The position numbers and the translations under genes are program-made. Below, piece by piece: positions 1-7,509 of a DNA stretch of 64,000 nt. The stretch's first letter is position 1. Every line of letters starts with the position of its first letter. Source of the stretch: Nonomuraea fuscirosea (GTDB taxonomy: Bacteria > Actinomycetota > Actinomycetes > Streptosporangiales > Streptosporangiaceae); the NCBI RefSeq assembly GCF_003001935.1, contig NZ_PVNG01000002.1:496001-560000 (forward strand). The letters run 5' to 3'. Below the pieces are notes generated by a model, which had not been told where the DNA came from, searched no databases, and saw only the letters and a list, made by a program, of their open reading frames with translations.

Positions 1-624
1 CGGCTGGCCTTCCAGCTCTCCTTCGACACCGAGCCGGGCTACGACAACCTCATCGTCGAGGCCCACACGGTCGGCCAGGGGAACTGGACCACGCTGCCCG
101 ACCTCAACGGCGGCACCGACACCGGCGTCCCGTCCGAGTGCGAGGCGGGCTTCTACCTGGACGAGCATCCGTGGCTGGAGCACTACCTGACCCGCGGCAA
201 CCCCTGTCAGCCGACCGGGAGCAGCGGGTCGTGGAACCGGTTCACCGGTGACTCGGGCGGCTGGCAGCAGGTGGCGTTCGACCTGGCCGCCTACGCCGGG
301 CAAGAGGTCGAGGTGTCGATCAGCTACGTGACCGACCCCGCAACCGGCGGCGTGGGCGCGTTCGTGGACGACACCCGGCTCACCACGTCCGGCGGCACGA
401 CCCAGGCCGAGGGCTTCGAGACCGGGCTCGGGCCGTGGACGACCCCCGGACCTCCGGCGGGCAGCCCGACCGGCGGCGGCGACTTCGTCCGCGCCTCCGC
501 CGACCGGACGGCGGCCGTGACCACCAAGGACACGGTCCTGCTCGGCTTCGGGCTGGAGCAACTCGGCAGCGACGCGGCGCGTAGCGCGTCCCTGCGGAAG
601 ATCCTGCGCTACCTGATCGGCTGA
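1..624 (+). CDS. Secreted M14/M6-type metallopeptidase, C-terminal part (5' end outside window)
   Basis: The reading frame is open from base 1 to a TGA at 622-624, so only the last 207 residues are present. They read as an extracellular beta-sandwich of the kind found after the catalytic domain of zinc carboxypeptidases and immune-inhibitor-A-like proteases: a stretch with W-X-Q-V-A-F-D-L and 'FVDDTRL', then 'VLLGFGLEQLGSD' and a final 'LRYLIG'. The family call rests on this architecture and on memory of similar actinomycete proteins. No catalytic residues lie in the window. A strong hairpin follows the stop. It could equally be the tail of another secreted hydrolase. Confidence 0.6.
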   Translation, partial: RLAFQLSFDTEPGYDNLIVEAHTVGQGNWTTLPDLNGGTDTGVPSECEAGFYLDEHPWLEHYLTRGNPCQPTGSSGSWNRFTGDSGGWQQVAFDLAAYAGQEVEVSISYVTDPATGGVGAFVDDTRLTTSGGTTQAEGFETGLGPWTTPGPPAGSPTGGGDFVRASADRTAAVTTKDTVLLGFGLEQLGSDAARSASLRKILRYLIG

Positions 625-634
625 TCACCACACG

Positions 635-668
635 GGACGGCCACCTCCTGCGCAGGGGGTGGCCGTCC
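635..668. terminator. Bidirectional hairpin terminator between convergent genes
   Basis: An 11-bp perfect stem (635-645 GGACGGCCACC with 658-668) and a 12-nt loop sit between two converging stop codons. There is no long U-tract, as is usual for high-GC actinomycetes. Confidence 0.75.
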
Positions 669-675
669 TGCTCTT

Positions 676-1590
676 TCAGGCGAGGTGCTGCCCGAACCAG
701 TCCAGGACCCGCTCGTACGCCTGCGCCGCCGCCCCCGCGTCGTAGCGCTGCCCGGTGTCGTTGAAGAACGCGTGCCCCACGCCGGGGAAGGTCACCAGCT
801 CGTGCGTGAGCCCCGCCTTGGTCAGCGCGGCCTCGGCGGCGTCCCTGGAGGCGTTCACCCGGTCGTCCTGCTCGGCGTAGACCCCGAGCACGGCCGCCTT
901 CGTGCCGGTCATGTCCGCGCCGTCCGGCAGCGGGCCGTAGAAGGGCACGGCGGCGGCCAGGCGGGGCTCGGCGGACGACAGCAGCAGCCAGGTCATCCCC
1001 CCGCCGAAGCAGAAGCCCGTCATGCCGAGCTTCGCCCCGTCCGCGCGCCGGCCCAGCTCGCCCACCGCCGCCTTCATGTCGGCCACGAACCGCTCGTCGG
1101 TGATCTCGCCGAGCTTGGCCGTGGCCGCCGCGGTGTCGCTGAACGTGGCCGTGCCGCCCTCGCGGGAGAGCAGGTCGAGGGCGAGGGCGGAGTAGCCGCT
1201 CGCGGCCAGGCGGCCCGCGACCGAGCGGATGTGGTCGGTGAGCCCGCGGTTCTCGTGGATCACCAGCACCGCGCCCTTGGGCTCCCTCGCGGCGGCCCAG
1301 GCGGCCTGCAGCGTCGTCCCCTCGGGCCCGGCGAACGTGATCGGCTCCGTCGGCAGCGGTTCGGGCCCCGCCGGGCTCGCCGTGGTGGCCGGGGCGGCGG
1401 GGGTGGTGGCGGGAGAGGTGGCCGGGGCGGCGCCGTCAGGGGACGCGCCGCAGGCCGTGAGGAGGGCCGTGGCGGCGGGCAGTCCCAGACCGAGCAGGGC
1501 GAGCCGCCGTAGCGCCTCGCGGCGGGGGATCAGGCCGTCCACGTGGTCGTGGGCCACCTCTTCTGCGAGATAGCGCTGGATGGGCGTCAT
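676..1590 (-). CDS. Dienelactone hydrolase family lipoprotein
   Basis: The 304-residue alpha/beta hydrolase has the dienelactone-hydrolase nucleophile motif GFCFGGG (Cys about 194), an acid in 'YAEQDDRV' (Asp about 243) and 'GHAFF' (His about 273), giving the complete Cys-Asp-His triad. The N-terminus has a twin-arginine-like stretch (PRREALRRLAL), a hydrophobic core and lipobox LTAC with Cys47, followed by an Ala/Pro/Thr linker of about 35 residues. It is therefore probably exported and lipid-anchored outside the membrane. Its natural ester or lactone substrate cannot be read from sequence. No Shine-Dalgarno precedes the ATG; TAGACC lies 6 nt upstream, suggesting a leaderless mRNA. Confidence 0.88.
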   Translation of the reverse strand: MTPIQRYLAEEVAHDHVDGLIPRREALRRLALLGLGLPAATALLTACGASPDGAAPATSPATTPAAPATTASPAGPEPLPTEPITFAGPEGTTLQAAWAAAREPKGAVLVIHENRGLTDHIRSVAGRLAASGYSALALDLLSREGGTATFSDTAAATAKLGEITDERFVADMKAAVGELGRRADGAKLGMTGFCFGGGMTWLLLSSAEPRLAAAVPFYGPLPDGADMTGTKAAVLGVYAEQDDRVNASRDAAEAALTKAGLTHELVTFPGVGHAFFNDTGQRYDAGAAAQAYERVLDWFGQHLA

Positions 1591-1596
1591 GCCGGA

Positions 1597-1602
1597 GGTC
1601 TA
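1597..1602 (-). promoter_or_regulatory. Probable -10 box of a leaderless promoter
   Basis: On the minus strand TAGACC ends 6 nt before the ATG at 1590 and no ribosome-binding site is visible. This matches the spacing expected when transcription starts at the start codon. Confidence 0.4.
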
Positions 1603-1603
1603 A

Positions 1604-1633
1604 CGCCTTTCACCGAAAAATCGTGTAAAGGCG
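1604..1633. promoter_or_regulatory. Inverted repeat in a divergent promoter region
   Basis: CGCCTTT (1604-1610) is repeated inverted as AAAGGCG (1627-1633), with a CAC/GTG pair just inside. It lies between the divergent hydrolase and MoxR operons and could be an operator or an RNA hairpin. Confidence 0.35.
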
Positions 1634-1702
1634 GCGGTTACGCGGGTTTTCGCGGTTTCTTGATGACATTCGTCCTAAGCCGATACGAGGGACGAGGAAT
1701 CC

Positions 1703-1861
1703 ATGCGTACATCACGTTTCGCTCTGGTGGTTCTCGCGGCCGTCGCGTTGCTCATGACGTCGTTCACGACGGGGAGCGCCGCGTTCGCCGATCCGGAGCC
1801 GACCGCTCTGGAACTGCGGGTCGTCGTGGACGACTGCCACTACGGAAGCCTGCGGCCATGA
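1703..1861 (+). CDS. 52-residue secreted peptide translationally coupled to moxR
   Basis: ATG at 1703 follows a purine-rich site (GACGAGGA) and the frame ends with TGA at 1859-1861, overlapping the moxR ATG at 1858 as ATGA. The product has a clear Sec signal peptide (Met, basic Arg residues, a hydrophobic run with LVVLAAVALL, and Ala-Phe-Ala before the predicted cleavage at about residue 29). That leaves a mature acidic peptide of about 23 residues with one cysteine (VVVDDCHYGSLRP at the end). I do not recognise the family. Position and stop/start overlap suggest that its translation sets expression of the MoxR operon. It may also be a functional exported peptide. Confidence 0.6.
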   Translation: MRTSRFALVVLAAVALLMTSFTTGSAAFADPEPTALELRVVVDDCHYGSLRP

Positions 1862-2838
1862 CGGACCAGGCGCTGCTCGAACGGGCCCTGTTCGAGGTCA
1901 AGCGGGTGATCGTGGGCCAGGACCACATGGTCGAGCGGCTGCTCGTGGCGGTGCTGGCCAAGGGGCACTGCCTGCTCGAAGGCGTGCCGGGGATCGCGAA
2001 GACCCTGGCCGCCGAGACCATGGCCACCGTGGTCGGGGGGACGTTCGCCCGCATCCAGTTCACGCCGGACCTGGTGCCGTCCGACATCGTCGGCACCCGG
2101 ATCTACCGGCCCTCCACCGAGTCGTTCGACGTCGAGCTCGGCCCGGTCATGGTCAACCTGGTGCTCGCCGACGAGATCAACCGGGCGCCCGCGAAGGTGC
2201 AGTCCGCGCTGCTGGAGATCATGGCCGAGCACCAGGTCAGCATCGGCGGCGTCACGCACCGGGTGCCCGATCCGTTCCTGGTGCTGGCCACCCAGAACCC
2301 GATCGAGTCGGAGGGCGTCTACCACCTGCCCGAGGCGCAGCGGGACCGCTTCCTGATGAAGATCGACGTGGACCATCCCAGCGAATCGGAGGAGCTGGCG
2401 ATCGTCTACCGCATGAGCGTGGACCCGCCCGTGCCGCAGAACATCCTCGGCCCGGCGCAGGTCGTCGCGTTGCAGCGCCGGGCCGAGGAGGTCTTCGTGC
2501 ACCACGCGGTCGCCGAGTACGCCGTCCGCCTCGTCTACGCCACCCGCGACCCCGGCCGCTACGGCGTCCAGGACGTGGACCGGCTGCTGGCCTTCGGGGC
2601 CAGCCCCAGGGCCACGCTCGGCCTGCTCGCCGCCGGTCGGGCGCTGGCGCTCATGCGCGGGCGCGAGTACGTGCTGCCCGAGGACGTCCGCGACCTCGCC
2701 CACGACGTGATGGCACACCGGCTCGTGCTCTCCTTCGACGCCCTGGCCGACGGGGTCGTGCCCCGGCAGATCGTGGACCGCGTGCTCGCCGCAGTGCCGA
2801 TGCCGGTCATCGCCCCGCAGCAGGAGGCCGTGGCGTGA
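1858..2838 (+). CDS. MoxR-family AAA+ ATPase
   Basis: The 326-residue AAA+ ATPase has Walker A GVPGIAKT, Walker B LVLADEINRAP, and the MoxR signature around 'TQNPIESEGVYHLPEAQ' with 'RDRF' as arginine finger. MoxR ATPases act as chaperones that mature or remodel partner proteins, usually the von Willebrand factor A (VWA) proteins encoded beside them. Those partners follow directly here. I chose ATG 1858 over the long in-frame extension to 1543 because homology starts there and because of the ATGA overlap with the upstream peptide. The stop overlaps the next GTG start by four bases. Confidence 0.93.
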   Translation: MTDQALLERALFEVKRVIVGQDHMVERLLVAVLAKGHCLLEGVPGIAKTLAAETMATVVGGTFARIQFTPDLVPSDIVGTRIYRPSTESFDVELGPVMVNLVLADEINRAPAKVQSALLEIMAEHQVSIGGVTHRVPDPFLVLATQNPIESEGVYHLPEAQRDRFLMKIDVDHPSESEELAIVYRMSVDPPVPQNILGPAQVVALQRRAEEVFVHHAVAEYAVRLVYATRDPGRYGVQDVDRLLAFGASPRATLGLLAAGRALALMRGREYVLPEDVRDLAHDVMAHRLVLSFDALADGVVPRQIVDRVLAAVPMPVIAPQQEAVA

Positions 2839-3788
2839 AGCCGTACCTGATGGCCGAGCCCGCGCTGCGCCGGCTCGAACTCACGATCACGAGGAGACTC
2901 GATGGACTGCTCCAGGGCGAACACCTCGGCCTGGTGCCAGGTCCGGGCAGCGAGCCGGCCGAGTCGCGGCCCTACCGGCCGGGCGACGACGTGCGGCGGA
3001 TGGACTGGAACGTCACCGCCCGCACGAACGAACCGCACGTCAGGGACCTGGTCGCCGACCGGGAGCTGGAGATTTGGGCCCTGCTCGACGCCACCGCCAG
3101 TATGGACTTCGGCACCGTGGCGATGGAGAAGCGGGAGCTCGCCCTGTCGGCCCTGGCCGCGATCGGCTTCCTCACCCAGCGGACCGGCAACCGGATCGGC
3201 GTCCACCTGCTGCACGGCGGCGGCGTCAGGACGCTGCCCGCCAGGACGGGCCGGCCGCACCTGATGGCGCTGCTCCAGGCGGCCTTCGCGCTGCCGCGCA
3301 CCCAGCCGGGGGTGAGCGAGCCGCTGATCGGCGTGGCGGCAGACCAGCTCGGCCGGACGGCGCGCCGCCGCGGCCTCGTCGTCGTCCTTTCCGACTTCCT
3401 CGATCCGCCGCCGACCTGGGAGCAGCCGCTGCGCGCCCTCGCCGCCCGGCACCAGCTGCTGGCCGTGGAGGTGGTCGACCCGCGCGAGCTGAGCCTGCCC
3501 GACGTGGGCATCCTGACGCTCATAGACCCGGAGACGGGACGGCGGCGCGAGGTCGCCACCGGCAGCGCGCGGCTGCGGCGCAGGTACGCCGAGGCGGCGG
3601 CCGGGCAGCGCGACGCCGTCACCCAGGGGCTGCGCCGGGCCGGGGCCGCCCACCTGCGGCTGCGTACCGACCGGGACTGGGTGCGCGACCTGGCCCGGCA
3701 CGTCATGCGGCAGCGCCGGCTGGCCGCGCTGGCGACGGGACCGGCCCGCCAGGGGCGGCCGCCGGAGGGCGGGGGTGACGCCGCGTGA
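2835..3788 (+). CDS. DUF58 domain protein
   Basis: The 317-residue protein has the DUF58 hallmark 'YRPGDDVRRMDWNVTAR' followed by a VWA-like fold ('ALLDATASMDFG', 'VVVLSDFLDPP'). DUF58 proteins are near-universal partners of MoxR ATPases; their biochemical role is unclear. No signal peptide or membrane segment is seen, so it is probably cytoplasmic. It starts with GTG in a GTGA overlap with moxR and ends in a GTGA overlap with the VWA gene, so the three are translationally coupled. Confidence 0.92.
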   Translation: MKPYLMAEPALRRLELTITRRLDGLLQGEHLGLVPGPGSEPAESRPYRPGDDVRRMDWNVTARTNEPHVRDLVADRELEIWALLDATASMDFGTVAMEKRELALSALAAIGFLTQRTGNRIGVHLLHGGGVRTLPARTGRPHLMALLQAAFALPRTQPGVSEPLIGVAADQLGRTARRRGLVVVLSDFLDPPPTWEQPLRALAARHQLLAVEVVDPRELSLPDVGILTLIDPETGRRREVATGSARLRRRYAEAAAGQRDAVTQGLRRAGAAHLRLRTDRDWVRDLARHVMRQRRLAALATGPARQGRPPEGGGDAA

Positions 3789-4729
3789 GCCTCCTCGCGC
3801 CCCTGTGGCTCTTGCTGCTCGTCCCCGTGGCCCTGCTCGCCGTGACGTACGTGGTCATGGCGCTGCGCAACAGGACCTCCTACGCCGTCCGCTTCACCAA
3901 CCTCGACCTGCTGGACAAGGTGGCGCCGCGGCGGCCCGGCTGGCGCAGGCACGTGCCCGCGGCCGCGCTGCTGCTGATGTTCGTCCTGCTCGTGGTGGGC
4001 TTCGCCCGGCCGACGGCCGAGGTGCGGGTGCCGCGTGAACGGGCGACGATCATGGTGGCGTTCGACGTCTCGGCCTCCATGGGGGCCACCGACGTCGCGC
4101 CCAACCGGTTCGAGGCGGCCAAGCAGGCGGCCAGGCAGTTCGTCCAGGGCCTGCCGGAGCGGTTCAACCTGGGCCTGGTGTCGTTCTCGGCGTCGGCCTC
4201 GGTCGCCGTGCCGCCCACCACGGACCGGCGTACGGTGCTGAGCGCGCTCGACCGGCTCGGCACCGGCTCCGGCACCGCCATCGGCGAGGCCGTCTTCTCC
4301 TCCCTCGACGCCATCGCCGCACTCGACTCGGAGGAGGAGGCGCCGCCCGCGCACATCGTGCTGCTGTCCGACGGCTCCAGCACGACCGGCCGCACGGTGT
4401 CCGACGCGGCGGCGCAGGCGTCCGCGCGCGGCGTCCCGGTCACCACCATCGCCTACGGAACGGCGGACGGCACCATCAGCCTGGGCGGCCAGGAGGTGCC
4501 GGTGCCGGTGGACGGGCCCGCGCTGCGCGACCTGGCCGACGCGGCCGGCGGCGGCTTCTACGAGGCGGCCAGCGGTGATGAGTTGCAGGCGGTCTACGAG
4601 GACATCGGCACGTCGGTCGGTTATCGCGTCGAGCGTCAGGAGGTCTGGCAGTGGTTCGTCGGAGCGGGGCTGATCTTCGCGCTCATCGCGGCGGTGACGT
4701 CGATGTTGTGGTTCTCGAGGCTGCCGTGA
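3785..4729 (+). CDS. Membrane-anchored VWA domain protein (BatA-like)
   Basis: The 314-residue protein has two N-terminal membrane segments (residues about 3-25 and 57-77), a VWA domain with the metal-binding MIDAS motif 'DVSASMGATD' plus 'GTAIGEA' and 'LLSDGSS', and a C-terminal membrane segment ('WFVGAGLIFALIAAVTSML'). This matches the BatA/YfbK-type partners of MoxR-DUF58 systems. The domain probably binds ligand in a metal-dependent way at the membrane and is acted on by the MoxR ATPase. It is coupled upstream (GTGA) and to the protease downstream (TGATG). Confidence 0.92.
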   Translation: MSLLAPLWLLLLVPVALLAVTYVVMALRNRTSYAVRFTNLDLLDKVAPRRPGWRRHVPAAALLLMFVLLVVGFARPTAEVRVPRERATIMVAFDVSASMGATDVAPNRFEAAKQAARQFVQGLPERFNLGLVSFSASASVAVPPTTDRRTVLSALDRLGTGSGTAIGEAVFSSLDAIAALDSEEEAPPAHIVLLSDGSSTTGRTVSDAAAQASARGVPVTTIAYGTADGTISLGGQEVPVPVDGPALRDLADAAGGGFYEAASGDELQAVYEDIGTSVGYRVERQEVWQWFVGAGLIFALIAAVTSMLWFSRLP

Positions 4730-5649
4730 TGGGCCTGGGCAGGCCCCACGGGCCCGACTTCCGGACCCCGTCGCCGGGCGCTCGCCGGGAATTGCCGGCC
4801 GACGCCTCACCGCCCGTCCTGCCGCCGCTGATCGGGCCGCCGCCGCGTCCCGTACCCGTCGCGTCCGGCCCGGGGACGGACGCCACGCGAGTCGTCCGGG
4901 AGTCGCCCAGAGGACGGCTGCTGGTGGCCGCCGGGCTGGTGGCGGCGCTCACCGGCGCGCTCGGCGGGGCGGCGGTCGCCACGGCGGGCGCCCGGCTGTT
5001 CGAAGGACCCGCGCCGGCTCCCGTCGCCGCCCTCCCGAGGGCGGCTCCCGCCCCGCCCGCCGGCCTGACCGGGCTGAGCGCGACGGCGGCCCGCGTGCTG
5101 CCGAGCGTCGTCTCCATCGAGACGCGGAACAGCGGTGGCTCCGGCTTCGCGGTGGACGAGCGCGGCCACATCCTCACCAACGCCCACGTGGTCAGAGGCA
5201 GCAGCCAGGTCACGGTGGTGCTCAGCGACGGCAGCCGGCTGTCCGCCCGCGTGGCCGGCACCGACTACGGCGAGGACCTGGCCGTGCTGGAGCTGGACGA
5301 CCCGGGTCGGCTCACCCCCGCCACGCTCGGCAGGTCCGCGGACCTGTCCGTGGGGGAGCAGGTGCTCGCCATCGGCTCGCCCCTGGGCCTGTCGGGGACG
5401 GTCACCGCCGGCATCGTCAGCGCGCTGGACCGGGAGGTACGCCTGGGCGGCTCCTCCCGTACGGCCGTGCAGACCGACGCCTCCATCAACCCGGGCAACT
5501 CCGGCGGCCCGCTGGTGAACGGCCGGGGCGAGGTCGTGGGCGTGAACACCGCGATCGCGTCCGGCAGGGGCGGCGGCAACATCGGCATCGGGTTCGCCAT
5601 CCCCATCGACCGGGCGGCGCCCATCGCGGACCGCATCATCCGAAACTAG
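4729..5649 (+). CDS. Membrane-anchored HtrA-like trypsin-fold serine protease without a PDZ domain
   Basis: The 306-residue protein begins with a proline-rich cytoplasmic tail of about 60 residues, then one membrane segment ('LLVAAGLVAALTGALGG'), then an S1C protease domain. The triad is complete: His in 'LTNAHVV', Asp in 'GEDLAVLEL', Ser in 'NPGNSGGPLV'. It stops just after the protease fold, so the PDZ domain usual in HtrA/DegP is absent. The ATG is in a TGATG overlap with the VWA gene, which makes the protease part of the MoxR operon. It probably acts on extracytoplasmic proteins, perhaps alongside the VWA partner. Confidence 0.9.
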   Translation: MGLGRPHGPDFRTPSPGARRELPADASPPVLPPLIGPPPRPVPVASGPGTDATRVVRESPRGRLLVAAGLVAALTGALGGAAVATAGARLFEGPAPAPVAALPRAAPAPPAGLTGLSATAARVLPSVVSIETRNSGGSGFAVDERGHILTNAHVVRGSSQVTVVLSDGSRLSARVAGTDYGEDLAVLELDDPGRLTPATLGRSADLSVGEQVLAIGSPLGLSGTVTAGIVSALDREVRLGGSSRTAVQTDASINPGNSGGPLVNGRGEVVGVNTAIASGRGGGNIGIGFAIPIDRAAPIADRIIRN

Positions 5650-5659
5650 GGTGCGAGAC

Positions 5660-6325
5660 ATGCGACTGCTGGTGGTGGAGGACGAGGAGGACCTGGTCGA
5701 CGCGCTGCGCGTCGGCCTGGTCCGGGCCGGATACGCGGTGGACGTCTCCTACGACGCGCCCTCCGCGCACGAGAAGTTGCAGGTCAACACCTACGACCTT
5801 GTCCTGCTCGACCTCAACCTGCCGGGCGGCGACGGCTTCCAGCTCTGCCGGACCGTGCGCTCGGCGGGCCAGGGCGTGCGGATCATCATGATCACCGCCC
5901 GCGACCGCCTGGACGACCGGGTCCGCGGCCTCGACGAGGGCGCGGACGACTACCTGGTCAAGCCGTTCGCCTTCCCCGAACTGCTGGCCCGGGTGCGGGC
6001 CCTGCTGCGCAGGGACACCGGGGGCGGCACCTCCGTGCTGGAGGTCGGCGGGCTGCGGATCGACACGGCCAGGCTGGAGGTGTCGCTCGACGGCCGGTCG
6101 CTGGCGCTGACCCCGAAGGAGTACGGCGTGCTGCACTACCTGATGACCAGGCCGGGCCACGTCGTCTCCACCGAGGAACTGCTCGAACACGTCTGGGACG
6201 AGCACGCCGACCCGTTCACCAGCACCGTCCGCGTCACGGTCGGCAACCTGCGCCGCAAGCTGCAGGAAGAGGGCCTGATCGAGACCGTGATCAGCCGCGG
6301 TTACCGGCTGAAGGAGCCGTCGTGA
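5660..6325 (+). CDS. OmpR/PhoB-family response regulator
   Basis: The 221-residue protein has a receiver domain (acidic pocket 'VVEDEEDL', phospho-acceptor Asp in 'LLDLNLPGGDG', Lys in 'LVKPFAF') and a winged-helix DNA-binding domain ('LTPKEYGVLHYLM', 'RVTVGNLRRKL', 'ISRGYRL'). ATG 5660 fits the family start better than GTG 5651. It begins 11 bases after the protease stop and ends in a GTGA overlap with the kinase, so it may be co-transcribed with the MoxR operon as well as with its cognate kinase. Confidence 0.94.
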   Translation: MRLLVVEDEEDLVDALRVGLVRAGYAVDVSYDAPSAHEKLQVNTYDLVLLDLNLPGGDGFQLCRTVRSAGQGVRIIMITARDRLDDRVRGLDEGADDYLVKPFAFPELLARVRALLRRDTGGGTSVLEVGGLRIDTARLEVSLDGRSLALTPKEYGVLHYLMTRPGHVVSTEELLEHVWDEHADPFTSTVRVTVGNLRRKLQEEGLIETVISRGYRLKEPS

Positions 6326-7509
6326 TCCACACCATCCGCTTCCGGATCACCGTGCTCTACTCGGGGCTGCTGTTCGTGCTGGCCGCGCTCGTGCTCGGCG
6401 GCATCTACTTCGCCGTGTCCAAGACCACCGACCAGCGGCCGGTCACCACCGAGTTCGCGAAGACGTACAGCGGCAACCAGTATCTCGGCAAGCGCGAGGT
6501 CGTCTTCGTCGAAGAGGTCGAGAACCAGGTCAACGTCCAGACCATGGCCACGCTGCGCGACTACTCCCTCTACACCCTGGCCGCCCTGTACGTGGCCAGC
6601 CTGGGCATCGGCTGGGTGCTGGCCGGGCGGGTGCTGCGGCCGGTCCGGTCGATCACCCGGACGACGGAGGAGATCCAGGCCACCGACCTGAAGCGGCGCA
6701 TCGAGCTGGACGGCCCGCGCGACGAGCTGAAGGACCTGGCCGACACCATCGACACCATGCTCGACCGGCTGGAGGAGGCGTTCAGCGCGCAGCGCCAGCT
6801 CATCGACGACGCCTCCCACGAGCTGCGCAGCCCGCTGACCATCATCAGGGCCAACGTGGACGCCGTGCTGGCCGCCCCCGACGCCAGCGAGGAGGAGCGG
6901 ATCAGGGCCGTGGCCATCGTGGACCGCGCGACCACCCGGATGACCCGGCTGGTCGAGGACCTGCTGGCCACCGCCAGGCGGCAGGGCACCGCGTTCGCCG
7001 ACGCCGATCTCGACCTGGCCAGGGTGGTGGGGGAGGCGTGCGAGGAGTACGCCGCCCCCGCCGCGGCGCGCCGGATCGCGATCGTCCGCGACCTGGGCTC
7101 GGGGCTGGAGATGACCGGCGACGCCGACGCGCTGCGCCGCGCCGTGGCCAACCTGCTCTCCAACGCCGTACGCCTCTCACCGCCCGGCGGCACGATCAGG
7201 GCCTCGGCGGGCCGGGACGAGGGCTGGCTGTGGGCGGCGGTCGGCGACGACGGCCCCGGCCTGCGCGAGGCCGACCAGGCGCGGGTGTTCGACCGCTTCT
7301 GGCGCGGCGAGTCCAGCCGCCGGGACCGGCACACGGGCCTGGGCCTGGCCATCGTCCGCCAGATCGTGGAGTCGCACGGGGGCCGCGTGGCGGTGTTCTC
7401 GCGGCTGGGCCAGGGGTCCACGTTCGTGCTCTGGCTGCCTCCGCCGGGCGGCGTGCCCGGCACCCCGCCCGGCCACAACCCGCTCGCCGACCTGCTCCAG
7501 AACCCCTAG
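6322..7509 (+). CDS. Two-component sensor histidine kinase
   Basis: The 395-residue protein has an N-terminal membrane helix, an extracytoplasmic sensor region of about 60 residues, a second helix near 75-95, a HAMP linker, a HisKA domain ('DDASHELRSPLTII', His the phospho-acceptor) and an HATPase_c domain with N ('NLLSNAV'), G1 ('GDDGPG') and G2 ('HTGLGLAIV') boxes. Its GTG start overlaps the regulator stop, so the two form a pair. The sensed signal is unknown. Its stop codon shares a CTAG palindrome with the stop of the convergent cytochrome b gene. Confidence 0.94.
   Translation: MIHTIRFRITVLYSGLLFVLAALVLGGIYFAVSKTTDQRPVTTEFAKTYSGNQYLGKREVVFVEEVENQVNVQTMATLRDYSLYTLAALYVASLGIGWVLAGRVLRPVRSITRTTEEIQATDLKRRIELDGPRDELKDLADTIDTMLDRLEEAFSAQRQLIDDASHELRSPLTIIRANVDAVLAAPDASEEERIRAVAIVDRATTRMTRLVEDLLATARRQGTAFADADLDLARVVGEACEEYAAPAAARRIAIVRDLGSGLEMTGDADALRRAVANLLSNAVRLSPPGGTIRASAGRDEGWLWAAVGDDGPGLREADQARVFDRFWRGESSRRDRHTGLGLAIVRQIVESHGGRVAVFSRLGQGSTFVLWLPPPGGVPGTPPGHNPLADLLQNP

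Noticed and set aside
1543..1857. Longer MoxR start
   Set aside because: The added residues are not MoxR-like and would overlap the secreted-peptide ORF and the divergent promoter.
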